From Clostridium sp. Marseille-P299 (lineage in GTDB: Bacteria > Bacillota > Clostridia > Lachnospirales > Lachnospiraceae): a stretch of 64,000 bases of DNA. The stretch is from positions 2,501 to 66,500 of the forward strand of contig NZ_FJVE01000006.1 in the NCBI RefSeq assembly GCF_900078195.1. The letters are read 5' to 3'. Under the pieces are notes generated by a model. The model worked only from the letters and a program-made list of their open reading frames with translations. It ran no database searches and was not told the DNA's origin. Of this stretch, positions 8,898 through 18,034 are shown in pieces. Position 1 is the stretch's first letter, and each line of letters opens with the position of its first letter. A program made the translations under genes and the position numbers.

Positions 8898-9681
8898 CTT
8901 GTGCCACCTTTCCTACGGATGCTGCATAAACAACAAATTCATTTTCTTTTGAGAATGATGGAGTTGTATCAAGCTCTAATAATTCATCTGCAAGTTCTTG
9001 CTCATAAGCACCAATTGCACATGTTCCACAACCAATTGCTTCGCAAGCTAAATATAAATTCTGGCAAACATGTCCAACATCGATCAATGAATACTTTTGT
9101 GCTTTTGTAGTATAACGCCATTCGGAACGATACGGCGTTACCGTCCAAAGAATAGAAATTGGTGCATTTCCAAAAAAGTCTTGACCTAGAAAAGCTTTTG
9201 AAAGTTTTTCTTCCATATTTTCAAATGCTTTTAAAAATTCTAATTTATGTTCAATCGCTAAATAATGATATAAACCTGGCTTAAGCCCTTCTACATTTTT
9301 TATAAAAAGATATGTCTCAAATGGATGTCTTGCGCCAGCGGATGGTACTGTACGTATGGTTGCTTTTCTTTCTCTACCAATTACTTTTTTAACGCCTTGT
9401 GTTGACCATAATAAAAAAGATAATTCATCTAATGTTAATTTTGTATCTTCATACTTTCTTCTACTTTTTCTTGTAGTAAGAATCTTTAAAAAATCATTAT
9501 TTTTTATAACATGTTCAAATTCTGTCGTTAAATCGATTGTTTCTATCCCATATGCAGGTTTCTCTAATGGAGGTTGCATTATTCCAGCATTTTGATCGCT
9601 GATATAATCCTCATCTAAAGAAGTATATGCTTTCATTACTTCTCTTAATTGTAATATTTTATGATTTAATTTATCATCCAT
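8890..9681 (-). CDS. SagB/ThcOx-type nitroreductase family protein
   Basis: FMN-dependent oxidoreductase of the SagB/ThcOx branch. Features seen: the RKSRRKYEDTKLTLDELSFLLW opening with the FMN-binding RxSRR, PSAGARHPFE, GLYHYLAIEHKLE and the C-terminal GCGTCAIGAY. In thiazole/oxazole peptide clusters such enzymes oxidise azolines, but no cyclodehydratase, precursor peptide or protease is near, so this looks like a stand-alone member. The frame opens at 9702; the second ATG (9681) is used because AAGGGAG lies 9 bases before it. The end overlaps the Gfo/Idh/MocA gene by 8 bases. Confidence 0.85.
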   Translation of the reverse strand: MDDKLNHKILQLREVMKAYTSLDEDYISDQNAGIMQPPLEKPAYGIETIDLTTEFEHVIKNNDFLKILTTRKSRRKYEDTKLTLDELSFLLWSTQGVKKVIGRERKATIRTVPSAGARHPFETYLFIKNVEGLKPGLYHYLAIEHKLEFLKAFENMEEKLSKAFLGQDFFGNAPISILWTVTPYRSEWRYTTKAQKYSLIDVGHVCQNLYLACEAIGCGTCAIGAYEQELADELLELDTTPSFSKENEFVVYAASVGKVAQDD

Positions 9682-9747
9682 AGTCTTAATCTCCCTTAAC
9701 ATAAACGAAAAAACTGTAAAGCTTCTAACTTTTAGTACTAGATTCTA

Positions 9748-9806
9748 AAAAGTTCTTCGAACTTTTCATCATTAGATACATGGTGCAAAAAGAGCACCAT
9801 GTATCT
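9748..9806 (-). terminator. Two hairpins between the AraC gene and the SagB gene
   Basis: On the minus strand, a perfect 13-bp stem (AGATACATGGTGC with its complement, 9774-9806) is followed by a smaller stem AAAAGTTC-GAA-GAACTTTT (9748-9766). The second has only a short T tail. They could terminate the araC transcript or partly attenuate read-through into the SagB gene. Confidence 0.55.
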
Positions 9807-9867
9807 ACATTATAACACAGTCTTTTCCTAGTTAATACCAAAATCTTAACTTATATGGAATCTTCTT

Positions 9868-10731
9868 TTACTGCTTTTGTAATAGCATTTTATTACGGTA
9901 TTTTAAAGGAGTGATTCCCATGTAGCGTTTAAAAATGCGCCCAAAATAAGTAATACTTTCATAACCAAGCAATGCGGAAACTTCCTTGATTGAAATCGAC
10001 TTGTCTAATAAAAGTTCTCGTGATTTTTTCATCCTTTGTAAATTCACATATTCTGCCACAGTAAATCCTGTGGTTTCTTTAAATACTCTGCTTAAATAAT
10101 TTTTATTTACACCAAATTGCTCTGATAATTGTTCTAAGGATTGTTCTGTGTTAAAATTACGAGTTATGAATTCTGCTATTTCTTCTACTTTTTCATGTCT
10201 TGGAGATAAGGTCTTATCATTTTTCAGGTCGATACTACTCTTTCTTCGTATAATAAAAATAAAGAACTCGATGAGTTTAACATATGCCATCCATTGATAT
10301 CCACTATCCTTTTTTCTAATCTCCTCCGCAATTTCATACAAAATAGATTCCACATGCTTTTGCTCTTTTTCATTTAACTCAAATACTCCATGAAATTTAG
10401 TAAAATAATGATCTAAGTTTTGAGATTCTTTTTCACCAATCGCAAAAAGTAGTTGAAATTCCTGCTCTTTTGATTGTATCCATATGCGTTCATACAAAGT
10501 GCCCTTAGAAAAACTTATTTTATGTACTTGCCCTTTATTTATTAGTACTAAACTTCCTTTTTTAATATTATATGTTTCTTTCTCAATAAATAAATTGCCT
10601 TCTCCATTCAACAAATAATAAATTTCATACTCATCGGGAAAATAATTGCTTGGCATAGATTGCTCATTATTAAGAATCACTCGCTCTATTTTTAAACTAT
10701 CCAGAAATTCCTCAAAGATAACTTCCCTCAT
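9868..10731 (-). CDS. AraC-family transcriptional regulator
   Basis: Transcription factor with an N-terminal cupin-like sensing domain (about 1-150; YYLLNGEGNLFIEKETYNI) and a C-terminal double helix-turn-helix (about 187-287). The latter shows LEQLSEQFGVNKNYLSRVFKETTG and the second helix pair ISIKEVSALLGYESITYFGRIFKR. Such proteins usually sense a sugar and activate neighbouring uptake or hydrolase genes. It lies between the SGNH esterase and the SagB/oxidoreductase pair, all on the minus strand. The upstream region holds five tandem 36-bp repeats, so its own promoter is either inside or split by them. A GAAAGGG ribosome site precedes the ATG. Confidence 0.9.
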   Translation of the reverse strand: MREVIFEEFLDSLKIERVILNNEQSMPSNYFPDEYEIYYLLNGEGNLFIEKETYNIKKGSLVLINKGQVHKISFSKGTLYERIWIQSKEQEFQLLFAIGEKESQNLDHYFTKFHGVFELNEKEQKHVESILYEIAEEIRKKDSGYQWMAYVKLIEFFIFIIRRKSSIDLKNDKTLSPRHEKVEEIAEFITRNFNTEQSLEQLSEQFGVNKNYLSRVFKETTGFTVAEYVNLQRMKKSRELLLDKSISIKEVSALLGYESITYFGRIFKRYMGITPLKYRNKMLLQKQ

Positions 10732-10761
10732 TTATAAAACCCTTTCTCAGGTTCCTTTTTA

Positions 10762-10941
10762 GATACCTTTTCTAATGCATCCCCTGCTGTTATTTATGAT
10801 ACTATCTTCCATGGCATTCTCTGTTGCTATTTATGATAATTTCTTTCATGGCATTCCCTGTTCTATTTATGACTATCTCTAATGTCATTTCCTGTTGCTA
10901 TTTATGATACTATCATTAATGTCATCCCACGTTGTTTTTAT
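10762..10941. repeat. Five tandem 35-37 bp repeats after the esterase stop codon
   Basis: Contiguous units at 10762-10797, 10798-10834, 10835-10870, 10871-10905 and 10906-10941. In plus orientation each begins GATA or GACT and ends ATTTAT, with the core ATGTCATTCCCTGTTGCT. The unit nearest the esterase overlaps its TAA stop (10938-10940). The array fills the spacer to the araC gene. Periods of 35-37 are not multiples of three, so it is not a coding repeat. Confidence 0.88.
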
Positions 10942-12656
10942 AAAACTAATTCTAGCTGCTTTAACACAGTAACAGCCTCTCCCCTTGTTATATATTTTTT
11001 AGCTTGGAACTCATGTGGAATGATTGAAAGATGTATCGCTTTCTTCACATAAGGTATAGCATAAGGGCTTACATCGGATGGAATCTCATAGTCAGGCACA
11101 TTGGTAAGAACTTTTCTACAGCAGTAGCCTTTGATACAATAGGATATTAGCTCTTCCCACGTTACAAAGTTATTTGGATGAAACAAATTATCTTTCACCA
11201 AATAATCATCTAAAAGATTATTTTGTATCGATACTTCTACCACCCCAGCATACCATTCATGCCCTAAGACATCAGGATAATGATCATTATAAACATTTGT
11301 TGGTACAAAACGAACTACTTTGATAATAAAATCCAATGCCTCGGCTCTGGTTATATATTCATCCGCCCGCTCAACTTCACTTGTAAATACACTCTCTGAT
11401 AACTCACCTTTAAAATCTTTTGGTGGAATAGGCAAGGTAATGGAATCTGGAGGTAAGAATTCATCTTCTAATTCATTTATATAATAAGACAAATCTGGGA
11501 TATTTTCCTGTTTGCATGCTCTTGCTACATATCTAGCCATTTGGTATGCACCATAATCATTACTATGGGTATAATCTTTTGGAAAATAATATCGTTTTGC
11601 TCTTTCCAAACCTTCTTTTAAAACAAAATCCATACTCATTTGATGCAAGTCTATAACCGCTACATTCATCTCTTTCCCAATTTCTATGCACACTTCTGCA
11701 AAATCCTTTAATAAATCATTGTAACTTCCATCTGATTTCCATGTATTTCTTGCTAGTGGTGTCACTATTATTGGAATAGCGCCAAATCCTCTCATTTCAA
11801 TCACGTAATTGCATAAACGTTCTTTATAGCCACCAAATGCATCTAAATGTGTAAGCTTTTGATCGTTATGCCCAAATTGCATGATAAAATAATCTCCTGG
11901 CTGTATGTACTTTTTAACGATATCGTAATGCCCCTCTTTTACAAATGACTCAGTAGTAAGTCCAGAATGTGCATGGTTCGATACTGCTATTCCATTCATA
12001 AGAAAGGCTGGGAACATTTGAGCCCATCCTGAGTAACAGCAACCAGGATCATATGGATACGCTGCACCTTGATCAGTTACGGTGGAATCCCCTGCAATAT
12101 AGATTGTTTTACATTTTAATTCACGAATTGAAATCTTAGATACAATAGGTGTAGATGCTAAAATTGCAATATCAATGGACGAATCTTTAAACACTATTTC
12201 TTTGCCACGTGGAATGATGTCACAAACATTCACAGTAAATGTTTGTTCAAATACAGTATTAGCACTAAGATAAGGAATACGTACCATCAATCGTCTTCTT
12301 TGACTAAAAATCATGACATCGTAAAGCTCCTTATCCGCTGTATCAATCGTTACCGTAACTTCATAATTACCTGCCTGTGGAACATTGCTTTTAAAAATTA
12401 ATGGAAGGGATTCGTTCATAACTATCATACAGCCATTTGTTCTCTGCTCTATGCTCGTTAGTTTTTCACCTACTAACCAGTACCATGGTTCAAATGCAGA
12501 ATTCAATTCCGCTATTTTTAATTCTTCTATTTCATTCCTATTTTGTTCTGTGACAAATCCAAATCCATTCTCTAAACTATATAAACAATCCGATGAAATA
12601 GCTATATTGGAATCCGTTTTATATAATTCACCAAATACATATTCTCTATAAAACAT
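10938..12656 (-). CDS. SGNH rhamnogalacturonan acetylesterase-like protein with SLH-like repeats
   Basis: Predicted esterase removing acetyl groups from rhamnogalacturonan. An N-terminal beta-rich domain (about 1-170) precedes the SGNH hydrolase core: block I IYIAGDSTVTDQG (nucleophile Ser), block III MQFGHNDQK, and the C-terminal pair DYTHSNDYGAYQMA (Asp, His), the arrangement of the YesT/RgaE type. The last 170 residues resemble S-layer homology repeats: ITRAEALDFIIKVV, then HEWYAGVVEVSIQNNLL, then YITRGEAVTVLKQLEL. No signal peptide is visible at either possible start, odd for SLH repeats. The frame opens at 12677; ATG 12656 is chosen because AGGTG lies about 11 bases before it. It follows the GH112 gene after a terminator. 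Confidence 0.85.
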   Translation of the reverse strand: MFYREYVFGELYKTDSNIAISSDCLYSLENGFGFVTEQNRNEIEELKIAELNSAFEPWYWLVGEKLTSIEQRTNGCMIVMNESLPLIFKSNVPQAGNYEVTVTIDTADKELYDVMIFSQRRRLMVRIPYLSANTVFEQTFTVNVCDIIPRGKEIVFKDSSIDIAILASTPIVSKISIRELKCKTIYIAGDSTVTDQGAAYPYDPGCCYSGWAQMFPAFLMNGIAVSNHAHSGLTTESFVKEGHYDIVKKYIQPGDYFIMQFGHNDQKLTHLDAFGGYKERLCNYVIEMRGFGAIPIIVTPLARNTWKSDGSYNDLLKDFAEVCIEIGKEMNVAVIDLHQMSMDFVLKEGLERAKRYYFPKDYTHSNDYGAYQMARYVARACKQENIPDLSYYINELEDEFLPPDSITLPIPPKDFKGELSESVFTSEVERADEYITRAEALDFIIKVVRFVPTNVYNDHYPDVLGHEWYAGVVEVSIQNNLLDDYLVKDNLFHPNNFVTWEELISYCIKGYCCRKVLTNVPDYEIPSDVSPYAIPYVKKAIHLSIIPHEFQAKKYITRGEAVTVLKQLELVL

Positions 12657-12717
12657 ATTGCAACCACACCTTTCCATTCTCTTAAAGAATGTATTTAAAA
12701 CTTACACTTTGATTTAA

Positions 12718-12806
12718 AAAATAAAAAATACCATAAAAATTATTTTACTTAAATCATTAGATAAAACATCTAACACTTAAGGGTAAAAGTAACCTTTATG
12801 GTATTT
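12718..12806 (-). terminator. Terminator after the GH112 gene
   Basis: Minus strand: AAATACCATAAA pairs with TTTATGGTATTT across a long partly paired AT-rich middle, followed by TTTATTTTTT. It separates the transporter/GH105/GH112 operon from the esterase gene. Confidence 0.7.
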
Positions 12807-12901
12807 CAAATACAACATTATTTTAGATTCTTAAGTTTTAATTTGAAAATAATTAAAAATCTAGCCGTTCCACTTCACCCCATACATTTCTACATAATTA
12901 A

Positions 12902-15064
12902 TTATTCCAATTCAACAATACTTGTATCATATGCCTCCAAAACAATTGATTTTCTTCCAAAGTCTGTCTCAATCTCTGTTACTTGTTTTTCATCACTGTT
13001 ATTAATAACAACCAATGTCTGACTGTTCGGATAATAAGCACATTCTGTATATGGATTACTTGTAACATACTTACTGGATAGGAGAGTACCTCCTACGTAT
13101 AAGATTAAATTAAATAACAATCTAGTATTCTCCAAACTCAATTCATAAGAAGATAAATAAATACCTTTACCACTTCCATAGGAATTTATTGTCATGGTTG
13201 GAATTCCATTTTCATCCGCAAGTACTGCTGCTAGACCATCCGTTAAATATAAATTTTCTTTTCCCTTAACAAATGAATTATTTGGAATAAGTCCTTCTAT
13301 CTTCGTGGTATCATACTTCCATTTTCCATGGCAAACCCTTGCCCCAGTATCTTTATCAATTCCAAGAATATGAGCCATTCTAAAATAAGTATCATATCCT
13401 TCCACAGCAGATGGTTCATTTACACCAAGGAAAGTTCCACCTTCGTAAACCCATTTTGTAAGGATTTCAACAACCTCATCATCTTTCCAATAATCTCCGC
13501 CACTCCATGCAGAGCCCGCATATCCTGCATTAATTACAATATCAATGTCATTAAGTGCTCCCTGTTTTAAATCTTCAAAACTAATGAAAGATACATCTAC
13601 CGGAAGGCCAGATAAAGCTTCATTGATATGAATTAAATCATGCATATAGGTTTCATGAAAATGCCCGGACAAGGTCCACGATCTTAATTTACCCCAACTA
13701 TGTAAAACTGCTACCTTAGATTTGACTGTAAGAGGATGACCCGCTTTATGAAATTCCTTAATCAAACGAAATTCATCTGCTACCTTTTCAATATAATCGC
13801 AAAAGTCTGGATATGGCTCTACCAAATGTAAATAACCACCTAGACCAATTCGATCAATCGGTACTCGAAGCAATGCTCTGCGTATGCTATTCCAAAACTT
13901 TTTCGCTTCTAGTGTTGGGTCTCCGCCTTCCATAAATGTAGGAAGCCCACCAAGCCCAACCGGGAATAAATATGGATGTAATCTTAATTCATGTGTAGCT
14001 ACGTCAACCCCCGCACATAACCTAGCCTCATATCCTGAAAAAACACATTTAATTAAGCCATCAAATCCAAATTCTTTAAATCTATCATTATATGGTTCAA
14101 TACCAACCCAACTGTCATCATAAAATACATAAGCCAATTTATTGTACTTATGCGTTATATCAATTAACTTTTTACCAAATGTAATGACAAAATCATTAAT
14201 GAATTCCATCCAATCAAGCTTTTTCTTATTCGCTACCATGTGAGTAACATTTAACTTACCTTGATTGATAAAATCCTCTGCTGTCATTTGGTACCCATAC
14301 TTTTCTTTAAACTTATCAAGTGCTAATGGGCTTACTGTAAAATCGTAAGACCCCCAATCTGAAAAGAGATGTCTATTTCTCTCACTGCTACCCCATATCC
14401 AAACAAAATTATAAAACATTGATGTAAAACGAACTACTGTTGTATCTGGATGAGCCTTACACCAATTCTCCATCCAATCTAGCATATATTCCTGCGTTTT
14501 TACATGCATTGGGTCAATTTGCATAAGATGTTCTTTGTCCCAATGATTCGTCGTATGATTGTACATCGAAATTTCTTCCCAAATACGATAAGCCATAAAA
14601 CTTACAGTATACTTATGCCATAAACAAATATTTTCTATAACAACACTTTCTGACTCTTTTTGATAATTCCACTGTTCTCTAGCTACTTCCATACCAGTTG
14701 TACGATCATATACCTGCCAGTATTTTAAAGAATCTACAGAATCATTTATCTTAAATTGTTCTTTAAAAAAATCATCCATTAAAGAGATTGTTAAAGTCGT
14801 CTCTGAAGCAATTTTAGGTGAAGTCATAAGAAAGGTCTGCTGAAGCTTATCCATATTATCTTTTGCCCAGGTATTATGATCACGTATAATACAAATAGTA
14901 GAGTAGATACCATAACCAGCATTTAAAATCTCGTCTGATAAAACTGTTCCATCGCTATCACGAATCACGTCTGCTCCCCATTTTTCTGCCAATTTGAGGG
15001 TCAGTTCTTCATACCCAGATTCACCAGGTAAGGTAAAGCTCCCTTTTGTCACGTTTTTAGTCAT
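12902..15064 (-). CDS. GH112 beta-galactoside phosphorylase
   Basis: Cytoplasmic phosphorylase that cleaves a beta-D-galactosyl disaccharide with phosphate, giving galactose 1-phosphate. The N-terminus KGSFTLPGESGYEELTLK followed by WGADVIRDSDGT is characteristic of GH112 (lacto-N-biose/galacto-N-biose and galactosyl-rhamnose phosphorylases). The region VFYDDSWVGIEPY matches the family segment with the catalytic Asp. Length 720 is normal and there is no signal peptide. The gene is last in an operon with an ABC importer and GH105, after a GGAGG. The rhamnogalacturonan setting makes D-galactosyl-beta-1,4-L-rhamnose phosphorylase the likeliest activity (the enzyme type first described from C. 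phytofermentans), but specificity cannot be read from sequence by eye. Confidence 0.9.
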   Translation of the reverse strand: MTKNVTKGSFTLPGESGYEELTLKLAEKWGADVIRDSDGTVLSDEILNAGYGIYSTICIIRDHNTWAKDNMDKLQQTFLMTSPKIASETTLTISLMDDFFKEQFKINDSVDSLKYWQVYDRTTGMEVAREQWNYQKESESVVIENICLWHKYTVSFMAYRIWEEISMYNHTTNHWDKEHLMQIDPMHVKTQEYMLDWMENWCKAHPDTTVVRFTSMFYNFVWIWGSSERNRHLFSDWGSYDFTVSPLALDKFKEKYGYQMTAEDFINQGKLNVTHMVANKKKLDWMEFINDFVITFGKKLIDITHKYNKLAYVFYDDSWVGIEPYNDRFKEFGFDGLIKCVFSGYEARLCAGVDVATHELRLHPYLFPVGLGGLPTFMEGGDPTLEAKKFWNSIRRALLRVPIDRIGLGGYLHLVEPYPDFCDYIEKVADEFRLIKEFHKAGHPLTVKSKVAVLHSWGKLRSWTLSGHFHETYMHDLIHINEALSGLPVDVSFISFEDLKQGALNDIDIVINAGYAGSAWSGGDYWKDDEVVEILTKWVYEGGTFLGVNEPSAVEGYDTYFRMAHILGIDKDTGARVCHGKWKYDTTKIEGLIPNNSFVKGKENLYLTDGLAAVLADENGIPTMTINSYGSGKGIYLSSYELSLENTRLLFNLILYVGGTLLSSKYVTSNPYTECAYYPNSQTLVVINNSDEKQVTEIETDFGRKSIVLEAYDTSIVELE

Positions 15065-15125
15065 GATTTTTGTCCTCCTAATACCCTATAATAAGGCGAT
15101 ACCTTGCATTTTATATATAAGCTAG

Positions 15126-16175
15126 TTATAGGGCTCCATCACGAACAAAACTCTCGTAATTAAGTGCAGCCGCAAAAAATGCTAAAGCAAGACCCTGTCC
15201 CCAACCTTGAATCCAATCTCTTGAAATATTTCTATAACCATCTCTATCTTTCATTACTGCTGTTCCACCTGATACATTTAAGACTCTTCCATCTTCGCTA
15301 ATATTTTTTAAGACACCTGAAATAGCTTTATTGATGTACTTACTATGTAATGGGTTTCCACAGGTAAGCATTCCTGCAGCAATTCCAGCAGATGCAGAAA
15401 TTTCTTCATAGGATTCTTCATCATCTAGTAAAGTTCTCCATAGTCCATCTTCCGTTTGAACTAATTTTAATGCAGCTAATTGTTCACTTAAAGAACCTGC
15501 AATATCCATATATTTTGGGTAAAGATAGCATTCTGGTAATCTTTTACCTACTTGTGACATTGTATAAGTTGCCCAAGCATTGGCTCTTCCCCAATAGAAT
15601 CCTGACATATGATCTTTGTTTATATTATTGTATCCATGATACCAAAAACCAGTTGCTTTATCTTGTAAGTATTTGATATGCCAATAATATTGATTCAGTG
15701 CATCATCAATGATTTCTTTATCATTAAGTTTAATACCAACTCTAAGTAGGAAAAACGCCGCCATAAATAAGGTATCCGCCCATGCTTGTTCTGGAAAATC
15801 ATTCTTTGCAGAAACTGTATGTTGCAACACATTATCCCCAAAACGCAACGCTTTATTTCTTAAATAATCTACCTTACTCATTACGATATCCCAGTACTTT
15901 TCATCATTCGTAGCTTCATATAAAGTGATAAGGCTATGCCCCATAGCACATGTATTTACCGTCCATTTTGGTAAGCCTAATTCTATAAGTTCATCAACTC
16001 TATCTTTTAATAAAGTTAAATATTCTTCGTTTTTGGTTACTTCATACGCTTCGCATATACCATAATAAGCTACTCCGCACGGCCAGTCCCAAACCATGTC
16101 CATTTTCATTGTTCTTCTTACTATTTTGTCAACAACGTCTTCCAGCTCTTTTTTATCAAATGTCAATTTTAACAT
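15126..16175 (-). CDS. GH105 unsaturated rhamnogalacturonyl hydrolase
   Basis: Hydrolyses the unsaturated galacturonyl residue that rhamnogalacturonan lyase leaves at the end of oligosaccharides; YteR/YesR type. Motifs: an early MVWDWPCGVAYYGI, the catalytic-Asp region PEQAWADTLFMA (about 141-152), the substrate-binding GFYWGRANAWATY and the C-terminal RDWIQGWGQGLALA. The fold is an alpha/alpha six-barrel of 349 residues, normal length, with no signal peptide, so it acts on imported material. It sits between the solute-binding protein gene and GH112. A strong hairpin precedes it, so its expression relative to the binding protein may be reduced. Confidence 0.92.
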   Translation of the reverse strand: MLKLTFDKKELEDVVDKIVRRTMKMDMVWDWPCGVAYYGICEAYEVTKNEEYLTLLKDRVDELIELGLPKWTVNTCAMGHSLITLYEATNDEKYWDIVMSKVDYLRNKALRFGDNVLQHTVSAKNDFPEQAWADTLFMAAFFLLRVGIKLNDKEIIDDALNQYYWHIKYLQDKATGFWYHGYNNINKDHMSGFYWGRANAWATYTMSQVGKRLPECYLYPKYMDIAGSLSEQLAALKLVQTEDGLWRTLLDDEESYEEISASAGIAAGMLTCGNPLHSKYINKAISGVLKNISEDGRVLNVSGGTAVMKDRDGYRNISRDWIQGWGQGLALAFFAAALNYESFVRDGAL

Positions 16176-16206
16176 AGCCTCTCCTATCTGCGTGCGAACA
16201 CGGCTT

Positions 16207-16234
16207 TTAAAAAGGGGGGATACTACAGCCCCCC
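16207..16234 (-). terminator. Intercistronic GC-rich hairpin after the solute-binding protein gene
   Basis: Minus strand: GGGGGG, 9-base loop, CCCCCC, then TTTTT. Position between the binding protein and GH105 genes suggests partial termination that leaves the binding protein mRNA in excess, as is common in ABC importer operons. Confidence 0.8.
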
Positions 16235-16250
16235 TAATTAATAAATTTTA

Positions 16251-17969
16251 TTATTTTACAAGTGTTGTAGTATTACCGTCTTTATAAGCTTGTAATCTTT
16301 CATCAATAATTTCTTGATATCCAGCTTTTAAGTATGCATCACTAAGTTCTTTGTATAATGCATCAAACTCTTCTGGTTTACACTTAGTTAAACGAACACT
16401 ATATTCTTTGTATAAACTTAATAATGTTGCTGTGTATTCACTTTCACTTTCAAGTGCCACTGCAAATACTGGATCAGAATAAGCCCAACCATTATCTGCA
16501 ATTTCTTTTAACTCATAGTAGTTATCAATTAAAGCTTGTGTAAAGTCTTGTGGCAATCCCTTTGGAGAAATTGCTGCAATACTATCCTCAATTGTTCCAA
16601 TTGTCTTAGATGCATGAACGATACAAGTCATATCGATGTTCATATTGTGATTAAGCATTTCATCTCCTCTATAATCACCATTAACAACTGGAAGACCATT
16701 TTCATCTAATGTATAAGTAACGCCTTCAATACCATTTTCTAATGTAAATAAAACATCTTCTTGAGACATCCATTCCATGTACATCCAAGCTGCTTTTAAT
16801 TGATCTTCATCAGCTAAAGAACTAAATCCAACGATCATACCAAATGGGTTATCTGCACGAATCTGAGGATGATCCATTACGCCTTCTTCAACTCCCCCAT
16901 AGTTACTAGCAAGAGCAAGTTCAGCATCTGGATTCTTCTCATAGAATGCAGTTAACCAGTCAACATTTGCTGACATATATCCACCGTAACTAAAGATCTT
17001 TCCATTAATAAAATCTGATTTCATCTGAAGTGCATCTGCATCTAGATCATATTCTGTGGAAAAATATCCTTTGTTATATTCTGAATTCTGTCTCTTTAAT
17101 AACTGATATGTTGGCTCCCATGATAAAGAAGCGGTTCCAAGACTTGAATGCATTGCCCATTCTTCTTCATTTACTGGGAAATCTCTAAATCCGAAATTTG
17201 CCACATAAGCTGATGTTGGAAGAGAAAGTCCAGTTGGTGCTTGATCTGTTAATCCAGCTGCAACAATTGCATCAATAGCTTTTGTATATTCTGCATAGCT
17301 TGTAGGAACTTCCATTCCTACCGCATCTAACCAATCTTTACGAACAAATGTTGCAAATGTATATGTAGTGTTATAGTAAGGTCTTTCAGATAAAGCAAAG
17401 TATGTTTTGCCATTAATATCTGTATATCCCAATTGATTATTATCAACCATCTTTTGATAATAAGTTGGTGCAACCTGTGCAAATTCATCTAAATTAATTT
17501 CTTGCATTGCACCGTCATTTGCCCATTGTGCAACTTTAGGATAATCATATTCCATTAAAATTGTTGGTGTTTGATCCGCTGCAATTAACATCTGATATTT
17601 TGTCATTACATCTGTTCTTGGAATTGCAACATATTCAACTTCAATATTATATTTATCGCCAAATTCTTTTTGTACCCATTTTGTCCAGTAGTTATCATCT
17701 ACTGCAGGATACCCTTCTTTGGATCTGTCATAAACAGGAACAGTTATGTGTACTTTACTTTCAAATGGTGTCCATCCTTCGATACCCGCAACTGCAGTTT
17801 CAGGTTCTTTTCCTGTATCTTCGTTCGCCCCAGCAGTTACACCTGCAGTAGGCTCTTTTGTAACATCACCACTGCCAGTTTGCTCATCTTTTTTACCACA
17901 CGCAGCAAGTGATCCAACTACCATTGCACTAATCATAACTAGTGAAAAAAGTTTCTTCATTTTCCTCAT
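16251..17969 (-). CDS. ABC importer solute-binding lipoprotein (oligosaccharide)
   Basis: Extracellular sugar-binding protein of the ABC importer, tethered to the membrane. Signal sequence with lipobox LAAC (Cys about 24), then an acidic Gly/Thr/Glu linker, then a large two-lobed family 1 binding domain. At 572 residues it is the long LplA/YtcQ-type typical of carbohydrate uptake in Bacillus and Clostridia. Ribosome site GGAGG lies 7 bases before the ATG. It follows the two permease genes. Based on the operon, it should bind rhamnogalacturonan-derived oligosaccharides, but binding residues cannot be assigned by eye. Confidence 0.92.
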   Translation of the reverse strand: MRKMKKLFSLVMISAMVVGSLAACGKKDEQTGSGDVTKEPTAGVTAGANEDTGKEPETAVAGIEGWTPFESKVHITVPVYDRSKEGYPAVDDNYWTKWVQKEFGDKYNIEVEYVAIPRTDVMTKYQMLIAADQTPTILMEYDYPKVAQWANDGAMQEINLDEFAQVAPTYYQKMVDNNQLGYTDINGKTYFALSERPYYNTTYTFATFVRKDWLDAVGMEVPTSYAEYTKAIDAIVAAGLTDQAPTGLSLPTSAYVANFGFRDFPVNEEEWAMHSSLGTASLSWEPTYQLLKRQNSEYNKGYFSTEYDLDADALQMKSDFINGKIFSYGGYMSANVDWLTAFYEKNPDAELALASNYGGVEEGVMDHPQIRADNPFGMIVGFSSLADEDQLKAAWMYMEWMSQEDVLFTLENGIEGVTYTLDENGLPVVNGDYRGDEMLNHNMNIDMTCIVHASKTIGTIEDSIAAISPKGLPQDFTQALIDNYYELKEIADNGWAYSDPVFAVALESESEYTATLLSLYKEYSVRLTKCKPEEFDALYKELSDAYLKAGYQEIIDERLQAYKDGNTTTLVK

Positions 17970-18034
17970 AATACATCCTCCTTTTATAAATTGCTTTATA
18001 GTGACTCTTGTTTAACAAGAAATAACTACCTAAA

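Noticed and set aside
8890..9681. SagB-like gene as part of a thiazole/oxazole peptide cluster
   Set aside because: No cyclodehydratase, precursor or leader peptidase gene is nearby.
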